From Capillidium heterosporum (Eukaryota > Entomophthoromycota > Entomophthoromycetes > Entomophthorales > Capillidiaceae), in the NCBI GenBank assembly GCA_016630905.1, contig WBMQ01000010.1, positions 1,240,001 to 1,304,000 of the forward strand: DNA of 64,000 bases, in the 5' to 3' direction. The notes under the pieces are model-generated. The model made no database searches. It was not told where the DNA came from and was given only the letters and a program-made list of their open reading frames with translations. Of the stretch, positions 25,160-35,459 are shown one piece after another. The first letter of the stretch is position 1, and every line of letters begins with the position of its first letter. The position numbers were made by a program, and so were the translations under genes.

Positions 25160-25167
25160 CTTTTATA
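25160..25167 (-). promoter_or_regulatory. TATA box of DJ-1 copy 1
   Basis: TATAAAAG on the minus strand, 38 bp before the ATG of the DJ-1 copy 1 gene. Copy 2 has only a weaker GCATAAAG at the matching place, which hints that the two copies differ in expression. Confidence 0.5.
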
Positions 25168-25266
25168 CACATTGGAGATACCGTTACTTTATAGACTCTA
25201 TATTTAGAATAATATTCAAGCTTTATAAATATCATTTTAAGTCTCCAAGTTTCGAAGTAATACAGT

Positions 25267-25302
25267 AGTACTTAAAAGGTATACGTCTTTTTCTAAATTA
25301 GT
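25267..25302. repeat. Identical 36-bp promoter-side repeat, unit A
   Basis: The same 36-bp sequence occurs at 27119-27154. Each lies upstream of one DJ-1 copy (about 145 and 196 bp before the ATGs). Weaker similarity continues further upstream (near 25613 and 27281). It marks the boundary region of the tandem duplication, with a unit of about 1.85 kb, or is a conserved regulatory element. Confidence 0.75.
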
Positions 25303-26203
25303 GTAGTGAAGCTTATGTTATAAAGACGACCACTCAACCAATTTGGGTAAACTGTTCTCAAGAATGTAGTAAATCTTTTCAACCAATTTTAGAATACTGA
25401 CAATATCTAGGATTAATAGTACAATATCTATCACCTTGATTGTCAATATGATAAAAACAAATAGAAATAATCAAGCGGACCTAAGGTTTAGTTACAATTG
25501 GCCAAGAGTCCTGCTTATACAAAGTAATACATAGGACTCATAGAAAAGGGAATATAGGCATATTAAATCCCCGATGTAACAATGTCACGTAGTATTTTGG
25601 GTGTCGTAATATATAGATCCGTTCTTTTATGAATATATATTTATAGCTTTGTAGTTCCGAGTTAACCAAACTTTAGATATGATAGCATTCCTGGATTTAG
25701 GAGATGTGTTCTATTTTTAAACTTAATGGTACTCGTTGCTTATTTGGATAGCCGAGTTCACTTCTTTATACTGCCTCACCGCCTACAAAACCTGATTATT
25801 AAGCAGTTTATAACTATGCTGCCTCTCCATGTTTATATCACCACCGTAGAGGACAGAGTTTATATATATATCCATTCAATAAACTGGAATTCTTAGATTG
25901 CTGACATAATTTCAGTTGAAATTGCAATATTCACCACTTAAAATTTCAAAGTAAATTTTAGAAGCTATGTTTGTGGATTTCGGGACTATATCCACAACCA
26001 AAAAGTATAGAAAGGCGAAAATAGTTTTAATTAATTAAACACATAGCATATTTGTTGAGGTTTTATTACAATAGTTTGAATTTGGATGTACATAGTGTAC
26101 CCATACACCCGCTTATAGATTGATAAAAAGAAAATTTTATTGAGGGTGATATGTTTATAATAATATAAACCTTGTAAGCCAACTCGTATAGGATAAAGGA
26201 AAG
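25303..26203. other. Intergenic region between the DJ-1 copies
   Basis: Upstream flank of copy 1 and 3' flank of copy 2. No gene is visible; parts resemble the flank beyond 27154, as expected from the tandem duplication. Confidence 0.5.
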
Positions 26204-26923
26204 CTACACTGCAAAGGGATCGATACTTGGATCCGTCTCAGTCGAGTACTCGAGTTCCGAAGCCAAATCTTTAGCTCTATCGGGGCCCAAGATTCTTGAA
26301 ACAATATACAGTGCGGTGTCGATACCAGCAGAAATGCCACTTGAACTGATAAACTTACCTCCCTTATCATGGACCCAACGTGCCTTATAGATCCAATTCA
26401 CATTAGGGAACCTAGGAGTAAAGGTCTTATAAGCCTTCTTGTTGGAGGTGGCCTCTTTGCCATCTAAAGCCCCAGTATTCGCCAAGATGAAAGCCCCTGT
26501 ACAGATTGAAAATATAATTTCCGTTTTGTCCACCAACGTTCTAAGTTGCGCAATTAAATTTGGATTATTAATGGCCTTCTCCAGTCCGGCTTTGGTCCCT
26601 GGAATCATAAGTATGTCAAATTTATCTTCATCGGAAAGTTGGTTGGCTTCTTCTAGGGTCATATCGGCTACAAAGGCAAAACCTTTGGCTTGGGCGTCGA
26701 TGGGTACATGGGCTTTCTCGGCGATTTTTGTTAGTTTGAAGGTGGTGTTCAAGCGGTCCCAGGCGTCGGCAGGACCAATCAAATCCAGCATCGTTACTCC
26801 TTCATAGATAAGTATGCCTACTTTATAGAAAGGCTTGATAGGGAATGGTGGTAGGTCGGCACTGTCCCCTTGGGTTGAGACTAGGAGGAATAATGGTAGC
26901 AGAGTTAGTATTGAGAACTTCAT
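26204..26923 (-). CDS. Secreted DJ-1/PfpI family protein (isonitrile-hydratase-like), copy 2, intact
   Basis: A 239-residue intact single-exon paralogue of copy 1. Signal peptide MKFSILTLLPLFLLVSTQG, then VGILIYEGVTMLDLIGPADAW, KFDILMIPGTKAGLEK, nucleophile elbow IFSICTGAFILANTG with the catalytic Cys, KKAYKTFTPRFPNVNWIYKARW (in two parts: KKAYKTFTPRF, PNVNWIYKARW), HDKGGKFISSSGISAGIDTA and LEYSTETDPSIDPF. I chose the start at MKFSIL because it gives a standard signal peptide aligned with copy 1; an ATG 21 nt earlier would add MITKLLT. The product is probably exported. Members of this subgroup hydrate isonitriles or are uncharacterised; activity here is inference. Confidence 0.9.
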   Translation of the reverse strand: MKFSILTLLPLFLLVSTQGDSADLPPFPIKPFYKVGILIYEGVTMLDLIGPADAWDRLNTTFKLTKIAEKAHVPIDAQAKGFAFVADMTLEEANQLSDEDKFDILMIPGTKAGLEKAINNPNLIAQLRTLVDKTEIIFSICTGAFILANTGALDGKEATSNKKAYKTFTPRFPNVNWIYKARWVHDKGGKFISSSGISAGIDTALYIVSRILGPDRAKDLASELEYSTETDPSIDPFAV

Positions 26924-27118
26924 AGTGAGCAATTTAGTTATCAAAAAGTGATGCTAATGTACCTTTATGCATAATGGATGTTTCGTATCTTTATATATGA
27001 TAGATATTTCGTACCCTTATATATAGTGGCTATTTTTTTGTTGATGAATATTGAATTCGGATGCTTATATGAAAATTAAAAATAATATTGAGACAAAAGG
27101 TTTAGAAGAAATAGAAAA

Positions 27119-27154
27119 AGTACTTAAAAGGTATACGTCTTTTTCTAAATTAGT
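27119..27154. repeat. Identical 36-bp promoter-side repeat, unit B
   Basis: Second copy of the 36-bp sequence at 25267-25302, here upstream of DJ-1 copy 2. Confidence 0.75.
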
Positions 27155-28219
27155 AGCGAAACGTAAGCTCAGGCAGAAAACTATGGACTAGAGCTAATTA
27201 GTCGAACGGTTCTAAAGGTTCGACAAGACTTTTATACAAATTTGGAAAACAACGTAGACTTTTTGGGATTGCTGCATATAGATCCGTCTTCTTATAAAAG
27301 TTGATTTGTAATCCTATAGCTTTGGGTTAACTGTAAATACAGGAATGTGGGTAAATTGATAGGGTTGGGCTGGAAGCTATAAAAGCATATTGAGTTCGTC
27401 ATTGTTGAGATGTTTGGCCACCTTTGTTGAATCCAAGTTATTAAAAACCTCCAACAAACGTGGTAATCCAATATAGCGCGATAGTGATTTGAAATAGCAT
27501 ATCTTAGATCCTTGGTAGGTCTGCCTTCATCTAATCCGAGAAAAGTCAATAACAGACAGCCCAAAAGATATGAAGTTTAGATGAGAAGCTTCCGGCTTTT
27601 AGTACCTAGCATTTTTAAGAATTGGGAAGCTAACATGAGACCCAGTAAAAGTATTCTACCGAAGTGTACAGTTGACGGAGAATTAATTTTATTTATTCAA
27701 GAGGTCATATCACCTGTAACTACTACTCCGTTCCACATTAGATGCAGACGTGCATAACAATCATCACTAAACTGATAAAATGCCTACATAGAAGCCTTAC
27801 TAATCATGGATAGAGTTCCTGTTTGATATACGGGTGGGCTATACTTTTTTGAACCTTCCCTACCTCTCTTACTAAACTTCAGCCTTTTACCCAAATATAA
27901 GTTTTAGCCTAACCTAAACTTGTAATCGTTTAAACCTCTCCAATAGTTTCCAAAACCATCTTCGTGTAAATAGTCTAAACTCATGCCACCTATCCACCAA
28001 GTCCGATAAGTTGCGGAAGTTATTACTAAAAATTTAGTTCAAAAAATCGATATAGGAATCCAAGATAAGATTTATTTAACAGTAACCTAAAGAATATAGG
28101 GTCGACGTTCCGAATCGCTTGCTACCGGTATTTAGACTAAATTCAATTTCTAGATCATATCATTGTGCACTATAAAAGGGATGCACAGCGCCACACCTAA
28201 AAATTAACTTTTATTTTCT
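27155..28219. other. Divergent promoter region between DJ-1 copy 2 and permease 1
   Basis: About 1.1 kb of AT-rich DNA separating two divergent genes. It contains the TATA box of permease 1 and no gene of its own; the short open frames lack any domain. Confidence 0.5.
28171..28178 (+). promoter_or_regulatory. TATA box of permease 1
   Basis: TATAAAAG located 49 bp before the ATG at 28220, the usual TATA distance. Confidence 0.55.
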
Positions 28220-29605
28220 ATGACCAAATTGAAATCTGAGAAAGAGCTTTTGGAGACGAGTTTAGTACGCAAGCTCGATATCCGACTACTACCCTACCTC
28301 AGTTGGATCTACCTACTATGCTTCTTAGATCGTGTCAACATCGGGTACGCCAAGGTCTACGGCATAATAAAAGACCTCAACCTCCAACCCTACGAGTTTC
28401 CTTTGGCCCTATCCGTGTTCTTCATTGCCTACGTTATATTCGAAGTCCCTTCCAACTTACTTTTGAAACGGTTTTCAGCACCCAAGTGGATCTGTAGAAT
28501 AATGGTGACTTGGGGTTTGGTTACCGCTTTACAAGCTTTAGTGACGAACGGTGCTGGTCTTATCGCTTGTAGGTTTTTCATAGGTATGTCGGAGGCCGGT
28601 ATGTTCCCAGGTATCATCTACTATTTGAGTTTCTGGTACACTCGCAAGGAACAAGGTATTCGAGTCGCCTCCTTTTTCTCCTTCTCATCGTTGGCCGGTG
28701 CGTTCTCAGGTCTGATTGCCTACGCCATAAGTTTTATCAAAAGTGATATCAAGACCTGGCAGTGGATCTTTATTATTGAGGGGATCCCATCGGTAGTGTT
28801 TGGCGTCATCACTTGGTTCTACTTGCCAACAATTCCAGATGAAGCCAAGTGGCTGAGCGACGAGGAACGGGAGTTGGCGGTAGCTAGGTTGCGGTACAAC
28901 TTTGTCAACTCTGGGGATAAAAGCTTCAAGCGAACCCAGGTTAAGGAAGCTTTAACTGACTACAAGGTATACCTCTACATGATTATTTACTTTGGATTTG
29001 CCTGCCCACTGATAACACAGAGTATCCTCCTACCTACTATCGTCCAGAACTTGGGTCTTAACCTCTCGCCCGCCAACGCACTACTTTTATCGGTCCCTCC
29101 GTTTGTATTCGCCTTTTTCATCACTATAATTACTGGAAAAACCTCCGATTACTTTATGGACCGTGGTCTACACATAATAGGTTGCTCACTCTTTGCAGTT
29201 GTTGGATTTATTCTCTTACTCACCTCGTCGGATCCTTGGGTCAAGTACGCAGGCTTGACTTTTGTAGTCGTTGGGGCTTCCTCCTGCCTACCTCTAACCC
29301 TTTCATGGGCATCCAACAATATGATTGGAAGTACAAAGACTGCCACTGCAACCGCTATGATCGTGTCCTTTGGAAACTTGGGTGGTATTGTCTCTGGTCA
29401 GTTCTACCAGCCTACCGAGGCGCCTAACTATGTATTTTCCCACGCTATGAATATGTCTCTATTTGGTGTCACTATCATTGCTGCCGCTACCTTACGAACA
29501 ATTTTATGGCTACAAAACCGCAAGAAGTTGACTTCTAACTTGACTATCGAATCTGAAGATAGAGATGATGATATCGAAATCAAGGATTTTTATTACGTTT
29601 TGTAG
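28220..29605 (+). CDS. MFS permease, DAL5/allantoate-nicotinate (ACS) family, copy 1
   Basis: A 461-residue, intronless 12-TM major facilitator of the anion:cation symporter family, which takes up allantoate, nicotinate, small dipeptides and similar anions at the plasma membrane. Family marks: LDRVNIGYAKVYGI after TM1, FFIAYVIFEVPSNLLLKRF (TM2), CRFFIGMSEAGMFPGIIYYL (TM4), WYTRKEQGIRVA, WQWIFIIEGIPSVVFG (TM6), YLPTIPDEAKWLSDEER in the central loop and GQFYQPTEAPNYVFSHAMNM near TM11. The acidic C-terminal tail (ESEDRDDDIEIKDFYYVL) is conserved in copy 2. The substrate cannot be read from sequence. It lies head-to-tail with copy 2, 529 bp apart. Confidence 0.93.
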   Translation: MTKLKSEKELLETSLVRKLDIRLLPYLSWIYLLCFLDRVNIGYAKVYGIIKDLNLQPYEFPLALSVFFIAYVIFEVPSNLLLKRFSAPKWICRIMVTWGLVTALQALVTNGAGLIACRFFIGMSEAGMFPGIIYYLSFWYTRKEQGIRVASFFSFSSLAGAFSGLIAYAISFIKSDIKTWQWIFIIEGIPSVVFGVITWFYLPTIPDEAKWLSDEERELAVARLRYNFVNSGDKSFKRTQVKEALTDYKVYLYMIIYFGFACPLITQSILLPTIVQNLGLNLSPANALLLSVPPFVFAFFITIITGKTSDYFMDRGLHIIGCSLFAVVGFILLLTSSDPWVKYAGLTFVVVGASSCLPLTLSWASNNMIGSTKTATATAMIVSFGNLGGIVSGQFYQPTEAPNYVFSHAMNMSLFGVTIIAAATLRTILWLQNRKKLTSNLTIESEDRDDDIEIKDFYYVL

Positions 29606-30134
29606 TTGATGTAAGTGTAAAGTTTGCATCCTTTCCTTCTTTGGCAAGTTCAATAAATTATATTCTAACAAAATTTTAACATGGTATATGCATATACACT
29701 CTAGCACTTTTAGCTATGGATTTTTACTTATGAAAGCTTTTAGTCCAGGCAAGCTGGTCCTTTCCAAAATGTTTGGCGGTTCCCAAAATAGTCTTGTCCA
29801 AGCAATGTGAACCAATACCAATTTCATATCAAGCTTGAAAGATTATGGGGGCCATCACTAAAATATATTTCCTAATTTAATACAAATAGCCAGGCTAAAC
29901 TATATTTTACAGCATTCTAGTTAGCACATTGTATTTACATATATGATTGGATAGCTTTCACCAACAAACAAACATTTGCTGCAGCTTGGAGAATTAAAGT
30001 CTGTTATAAGCCGTTCGCCCATATGCCTATTTAATTTCTGAAATAGATCCCAACAATTCAATTTTTAGATGGCAAGGGTAGGCCATATATAAAAGAGCTC
30101 AGCACTACCCTTGTCCAAGTGCAATTAAAATTTT
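29606..30134. other. Intergenic spacer with promoter of permease 2
   Basis: Terminator side of permease 1 and promoter of permease 2. A TATATAAAAG is present near the end; nothing else is recognised. Confidence 0.5.
30086..30095 (+). promoter_or_regulatory. TATA box of permease 2
   Basis: TATATAAAAG about 49 bp before the ATG at 30135, the same spacing as in permease 1. Confidence 0.55.
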
Positions 30135-31514
30135 ATGCTGAAATCGAAGAAAGAGTTATTGGAGACGAACCTAGTACGCAAAATTGATATTCGACTGTTA
30201 CCTTACCTAAGTTGGATTTACTTGTTGTGTATACTAGATAGAGTCAACATCGGGTACGTCAAAGTTTATGGGATACTCGAGGATCTCAAGCTTCAACCCT
30301 ACGAGTTTCCTCTTGCCCTAACAGTATTCTTTATCGCCTATGTAGTATTCGAAGTCCCTTCCAACTTGCTTTTGAAACGATTTTCGGCACCCAAGTGGAT
30401 CTGTAGAATAATGGTGACTTGGGGTTTGGTTACCACTTTACAAGCTTTGGTGACGAACGGTGCTGGCCTTATCGCTTGTAGGTTTTTTGTTGGCATGTGT
30501 GAAGCCGGTATGTTCCCAGGTATTATCTACTATTTAAGCTTTTGGTATACAAGAAAAGAGCAAGGTATTCGAATTGCTTTCTTCTTCTCCTTTTCTTCTT
30601 TGGCCAGCGCATTTTCAGGTCTGATAGCATATGCCATAAGTTTTATCAAAGGTGATATCAAGACCTGGCAGTGGATATTTATCATTGAAGGAGTTCCTTC
30701 CGTAGTGTTCGGTGTCATCACTTGGTTCTACTTGCCAACAATTCCAGATGAAGCCAAATGGTTGAGCGACGAAGAACGGAAGTTGGCGGTATCAAGGCTA
30801 AAGTGCAACTTTGTCAACTCTGGGGATAAAAGCTTCAAGTGGACTCAAGTCAAAGAATCTCTAACTGACTACAAGGTATACCTCTACATGATTATCTACT
30901 TTGGATTCGCTTGTCCTTTAATAACTCAAAGTATCCTCCTACCTACGATCGTCCAAGGTTTAGAGCTCAATTTAGCACCTGCAAACGCACTGCTCCTTTC
31001 AGTTCCTCCCTTTTTAATTTCCTTCTTCATCACACTACTAACTGGAAAATCTTCCGATTACTTTATTGACCGTGGCCTACACATAATAGGATGTTCCTTC
31101 TTCTCAGTTATTGGGTTCATACTCCTCCTTACTTCACCAAATCCTTGGGTCAAATATTCTGGCTTAACTTTTGTAATCATTGGCGTTACTTCTTGTTTAC
31201 CTTTGACACTTTCCTGGGCATCTAACAACATGGTAGGAAGTACGAAAACTGCAACTGCAACTGCTATGATTGTGTCTTTTGGGAGTATAGGTGGTATTTT
31301 TTCAGGTCAATTTTATCAGCCTTCCGAGGCACCTAACTATATATTTTCACACGCTATGAACATGTCTCTATTTTGTGTTTCTATTATCGCTGTCGCTACT
31401 TTGCGATTGTTACTGTGGTTACAAAATAGCAAAAAGTTAACATCAAACCTGAGTATTGAGGCTGAAAAAAGAGACGACGATATTGGAACCAAAGATTTTT
31501 ACTATGTATTATAG
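30135..31514 (+). CDS. MFS permease, DAL5/allantoate-nicotinate (ACS) family, copy 2
   Basis: 459 residues, intronless, clearly a tandem paralogue of the gene at 28220 with most residues identical. All family marks are kept (LDRVNIGYVKVYGI, VFEVPSNLLLKRF, CRFFVGMCEAGMFPGIIYYL, YLPTIPDEAKWLSDEER). Many differences are synonymous and shift codons toward A/T compared with copy 1. Amino-acid changes cluster in TM7-TM10 and at the N-terminus (MLKSKKELLETNL). That is compatible with changed substrate preference or relaxed selection. The frame is intact and the gene has its own TATA box. Confidence 0.93.
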   Translation: MLKSKKELLETNLVRKIDIRLLPYLSWIYLLCILDRVNIGYVKVYGILEDLKLQPYEFPLALTVFFIAYVVFEVPSNLLLKRFSAPKWICRIMVTWGLVTTLQALVTNGAGLIACRFFVGMCEAGMFPGIIYYLSFWYTRKEQGIRIAFFFSFSSLASAFSGLIAYAISFIKGDIKTWQWIFIIEGVPSVVFGVITWFYLPTIPDEAKWLSDEERKLAVSRLKCNFVNSGDKSFKWTQVKESLTDYKVYLYMIIYFGFACPLITQSILLPTIVQGLELNLAPANALLLSVPPFLISFFITLLTGKSSDYFIDRGLHIIGCSFFSVIGFILLLTSPNPWVKYSGLTFVIIGVTSCLPLTLSWASNNMVGSTKTATATAMIVSFGSIGGIFSGQFYQPSEAPNYIFSHAMNMSLFCVSIIAVATLRLLLWLQNSKKLTSNLSIEAEKRDDDIGTKDFYYVL

Positions 31515-32166
31515 TAGGTCTGAAATGATAGTCAGTATTTGTCTTCTTATTAGCAAGTGAAATAGATTGCTTTTAATAAATTTAAATTATAAAATTATAT
31601 ATTATATCGCTTCTTTGATTATAATTGCTATAATTAGATTGATGTAGTTTGTATATTGAATCTTAATACTACATTTATCCCTCCTATATATCTTTTTCAT
31701 TTTTTAAAGGAATTGTATTGTGTAGGAAAGAAGGAGATAGTATGTAATTTATTATATGAAATCGGGTCAAATATACATTATAGTAATCAATGTTATTGAC
31801 CCAGGCTTGCAAAATATAGCGATGACATGCTATTAAAATATGCTCTGGAGATGCTCTATCAGGCTGTCTGACGTCATATACCAACTACAAATTTATACTG
31901 TATATAACCGTATCTATATTCAACAATATACTATTTATAACTTCTATCTATAAAGAATCGTATAGATGAATGTCTATTTATATTTTCAAGTTTGCCCCCA
32001 GGTGGAAAAATAAGATTGAGCTTCTACAGCACACCAATAGAATTATCTGAACTAAATGACGATGCAAAAATTTAATTGAATAATAACGGTGCATTGGAAA
32101 CAGGGCTATCATTCAACTATAAATTGGGGCTTCCAACCAGAACACAACTTTTAATTCAGTAGCAAG
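31515..32166. other. Intergenic region, permease 2 to phosphomannomutase
   Basis: No gene. A CRE-type palindrome TGACGTCA lies near 31869, and a TATA-like TATAAATT at about 32119, 48 bp before the phosphomannomutase ATG. Confidence 0.45.
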
Positions 32167-33272
32167 ATGTCCGACTTCAAAGATAGAGCCAACAGCAAGA
32201 TTTTAGTTTTGTTCGACGTAGATGGTACACTTACACCAGCACGCAAGGTACGCATGAGTAAAGAGTAAATCCTCAATTATTTAAATAGGATGTCGAGCCA
32301 GCTATGTTGGAGACCTTGGCCAAGTTGCGTAAACAAGTCGTTATTGGATTCGTTGGTGGCTCCGACCTTTCTAAGCAGATTGAGCAGTTAGGACCCAATG
32401 GTATTTTTTACCCATTATTATATTTAAACTTATTTTTTACTGTTTAGTTTTGGAGATCTTTGACTACTGCTTTGCTGAAAATGGCTTGACGGCTTATAAG
32501 CTGGGTTCTAAATTTGCTTCTGACGTATTATTTTACTTTTGGGTTTGTCTAATGTTTATGCGACAATTAGAGTTTCATCGAGTATTTGGGAGAAGAACGC
32601 TACAAGAAGTTGGCCAATTTCATCCTCAAATACATTGCCGATTTAGACATTCCTATTAAAAGGTGACTTTACCATTTTTCTATTTACTAAATGAAAGTCA
32701 GAGGAACTTTCATTGAGTTCCGCAACGGTATGATAAACGTATCCCCTATTGGACGTAATTGCGCGTAAGCTATTTAAAGATATCTACTTCTAATATTTAA
32801 TTTAGACACGAGGAACGCATTGAATTTGAAAAGTTTGACTTGGTATTGTCGTAAGCAAGTAAAGCACTAACTCTACAAAATTTAGGCCAACAACATCCGT
32901 AAGTCTTTTGTTGCTGCCCTCAGGGAGAACTTCCCCGACTATGGACTCACCTACTCGATCGGTAACTATATGCTTTTATATAATTGGCAAATACTAAATC
33001 ATATTATTTATAAAGGTGGTCAGATCTCTTTCGATGTCTTCCCAACTGGATGGGATAAAACTTACTGCTTGCGCCACATTGCCAGTGAAGGTTTTGAGAC
33101 CATCCATTTCTTTGGTGACAAGACTTTCGAGGTAAGTTTTGATATATAAAGTTTACTTATTGTTTAATAGGGTGGAAACGACTACGAAATTTTCAATCAC
33201 CCCTCAGTTACTGGCCATACTGTTACCAAGCCCCAGGATACTATGGATATTCTCAAGCAACTTTTCCCTTGA
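32167..33272 (+). CDS. SEC53: Phosphomannomutase (HAD superfamily)
   Basis: Converts mannose-6-phosphate to mannose-1-phosphate in the cytosol, for GDP-mannose, N-glycans, O-mannosylation and GPI anchors. Nine exons fit: 32167-32247, 32289-32400, 32448-32524, 32571-32662, 32702-32764, 32806-32842, 32886-32961, 33016-33131, 33171-33272, giving 251 residues against 254 in yeast Sec53. Motifs: nucleophile [11 protein letters not shown] (HAD motif I, DxDGT), [70 protein letters not shown] and [16 protein letters not shown]. All catalytic elements are intact. The exon-rich structure contrasts with the intronless permeases beside it. Confidence 0.96.
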
Positions 33273-35459
33273 TTCCATATTAAATATTAGTGCAATGTGT
33301 ATACCTCGACCTACAGATTTGATTCAATTTTAAGCTTAAACTTTTGTGATGTGCCAAATACTCAAGGAGCTTCGACCAAAAAGCAATGTCCTACAACATG
33401 TGATATATAGATGATAGTATCTATCATTGAACTAATATTTACACTATATAAATTTTGAAATGTATCCTATCACTGGGTCAGATGTGCAAACACCACAAAG
33501 TAAATATATATGGCATAAAGTAGTTCATTACTTCTAGTTGAAATAGTGTAAGCAGCTTACAGCCAATTTTCACTTGCTATTTCAGGTGATCTTTAAGCTT
33601 TCCTTAAATATTTTAAACAATGCCGCTTCTCCTTATATCTAATTATAAAACTTTTTAGGTGGGTTAGATATTCATATCATTTGAGGCCATGTTGCGAGTA
33701 CAAGATCTTTCAGTTTAATGTGTAAATAAATTGATCATTGTGAAAGTACTTGAAAATCTTATCTTCAACTAGAACTTTTACAAAACGAGCAGTTCTTCAT
33801 ATCTCCTACCATATTAAATACTCTTATATTTCTTATACATTTCCCCCTTATTCACAGGATTTTTTTTCAAATCCCATGTACCTACAATAGGTGATAAGGT
33901 TATGTAAGGCTATAAATTCCTCAATTACAATGTTGGACAGCAAAAATATTCACTATTTCAAGGTTAGTTATAAAAGTTTTGATAGCGAGATAGGCGTTGG
34001 ACAACGTATTTAAATATGGTATTCCTGAAATTTAATACTAAACGTTTCAAAAATAGTTTCATATGTTATTTAGGCAGTTTGTCTTTTGATATAATGTAGA
34101 TATTTGAGCAATGGTCATCGACGATCTATCTACAGACCAGGCTAAGCCTACTAAAGTTTATGTCCATGAAAGCTTTATTAAGATATGTATTAAAAATCCT
34201 ATAAAGATATAAAACAATAGTTTAGTTTTGTATCGCTAGTCTTTAGAAAAAGTTCAATATAAATATCTGTTAAAATGATCCAAAAGTGAATATATTGCAA
34301 GTTAAAAATATAAAGGTAATAAGCTGATAAAGTGCAAATAAAGCCAAAAGCATGTTATAAGCAAAGTTTGCCTCAAATGCAACAATTTTAGTCGTTACAT
34401 GTGTTGGGTATTTACTAGTTAAAGAAAATATTGAAGAGTAGACGTCCCATAAAAGGTATTTGTAATTGCTACTCTGTTCAACTTTATAGGTTACATTTAT
34501 ACATAAATTTTATTAGTATAAATAAATAATACAGGCCTTTTATATTTAATTTTGAACTGAATAGTAATCAATTTTAGAATTCAGTATATAATATAATAAA
34601 CAAATTTTGTTAAGAAAGCATAAAACCAGAACTCGATTGAAAATAACTATAAACAATACTGCAGGCTATATGAAAACAGTTGATTAGATATAATTAAATA
34701 GCTTTGCAAAAGTAGAAAGAAATAAAAACCACATATTAATAAGACTATTTACTACATTTTTGTTTTAATTATGATGGATCCAAAAAGGGATCACCTATAG
34801 AATGACAAGAAACTTGTATATACGAATGTATATCTCCCCTATAAATATTTTTTCTATTTCAAATAAAGATTACCAAACATTCTAAAAATATACTAAAGTT
34901 ATATAAAATTAATTTAGTTATCATTCTTTATATATTACAATACATCTACTAATGGTTCGTTGGATCACATCCTAGTGACATCACCATATCTAACTTATAA
35001 AGTAAATGGTCTTCTAGCCACTTTTGAACAAAAGTGCATTCCTGTTTCGAAATACTAACTAAATTCCAAACAGTATACTTCATCATAGTTCCTTGCTTTA
35101 TTTTGAAAAAGTGAGCCAGAGCTTTTCCAAGAATTTAGAAATACTTTTTCTTAAATCTGATGTCTTAAAAAGTTGATAGCCATCAATTCACATCTCTTCA
35201 TACTTGGCAATATTTACAAACCAAATTGAATGAAAGCTGCTGACTACGAAGCAGTATACACTATGTTGGATCTAGTGTTGTATATGCAGGGAAATAAACT
35301 ATAATAAGACAGATTTGCAATAAATTTCTTATAAAGACCACTTTTATAAAAGCTTTAGCAAAAAAACAAATCTTGTTTAAAGGATTTATCAAAAGCTGCC
35401 AAATTTACTGGATTGCTCAATTGAAAATTTAACCAAAACTACAAAGCATATATCCAAAA
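33273..35459. other. AT-rich intergenic region, no gene seen
   Basis: About 2.2 kb of strongly AT-rich sequence downstream of the phosphomannomutase gene. I see no coding frame, repeat family or structured RNA. Confidence 0.5.

Noticed and set aside
31869-31876. TGACGTCA palindrome as a CREB/ATF site
   Set aside because: A single 8-bp match roughly 290 bp from the nearest start is weak; noted only in the intergenic entry.
32571-32662. Frame breaks in phosphomannomutase
   Set aside because: All are explained by short canonical introns; the spliced protein matches family length and motifs throughout.
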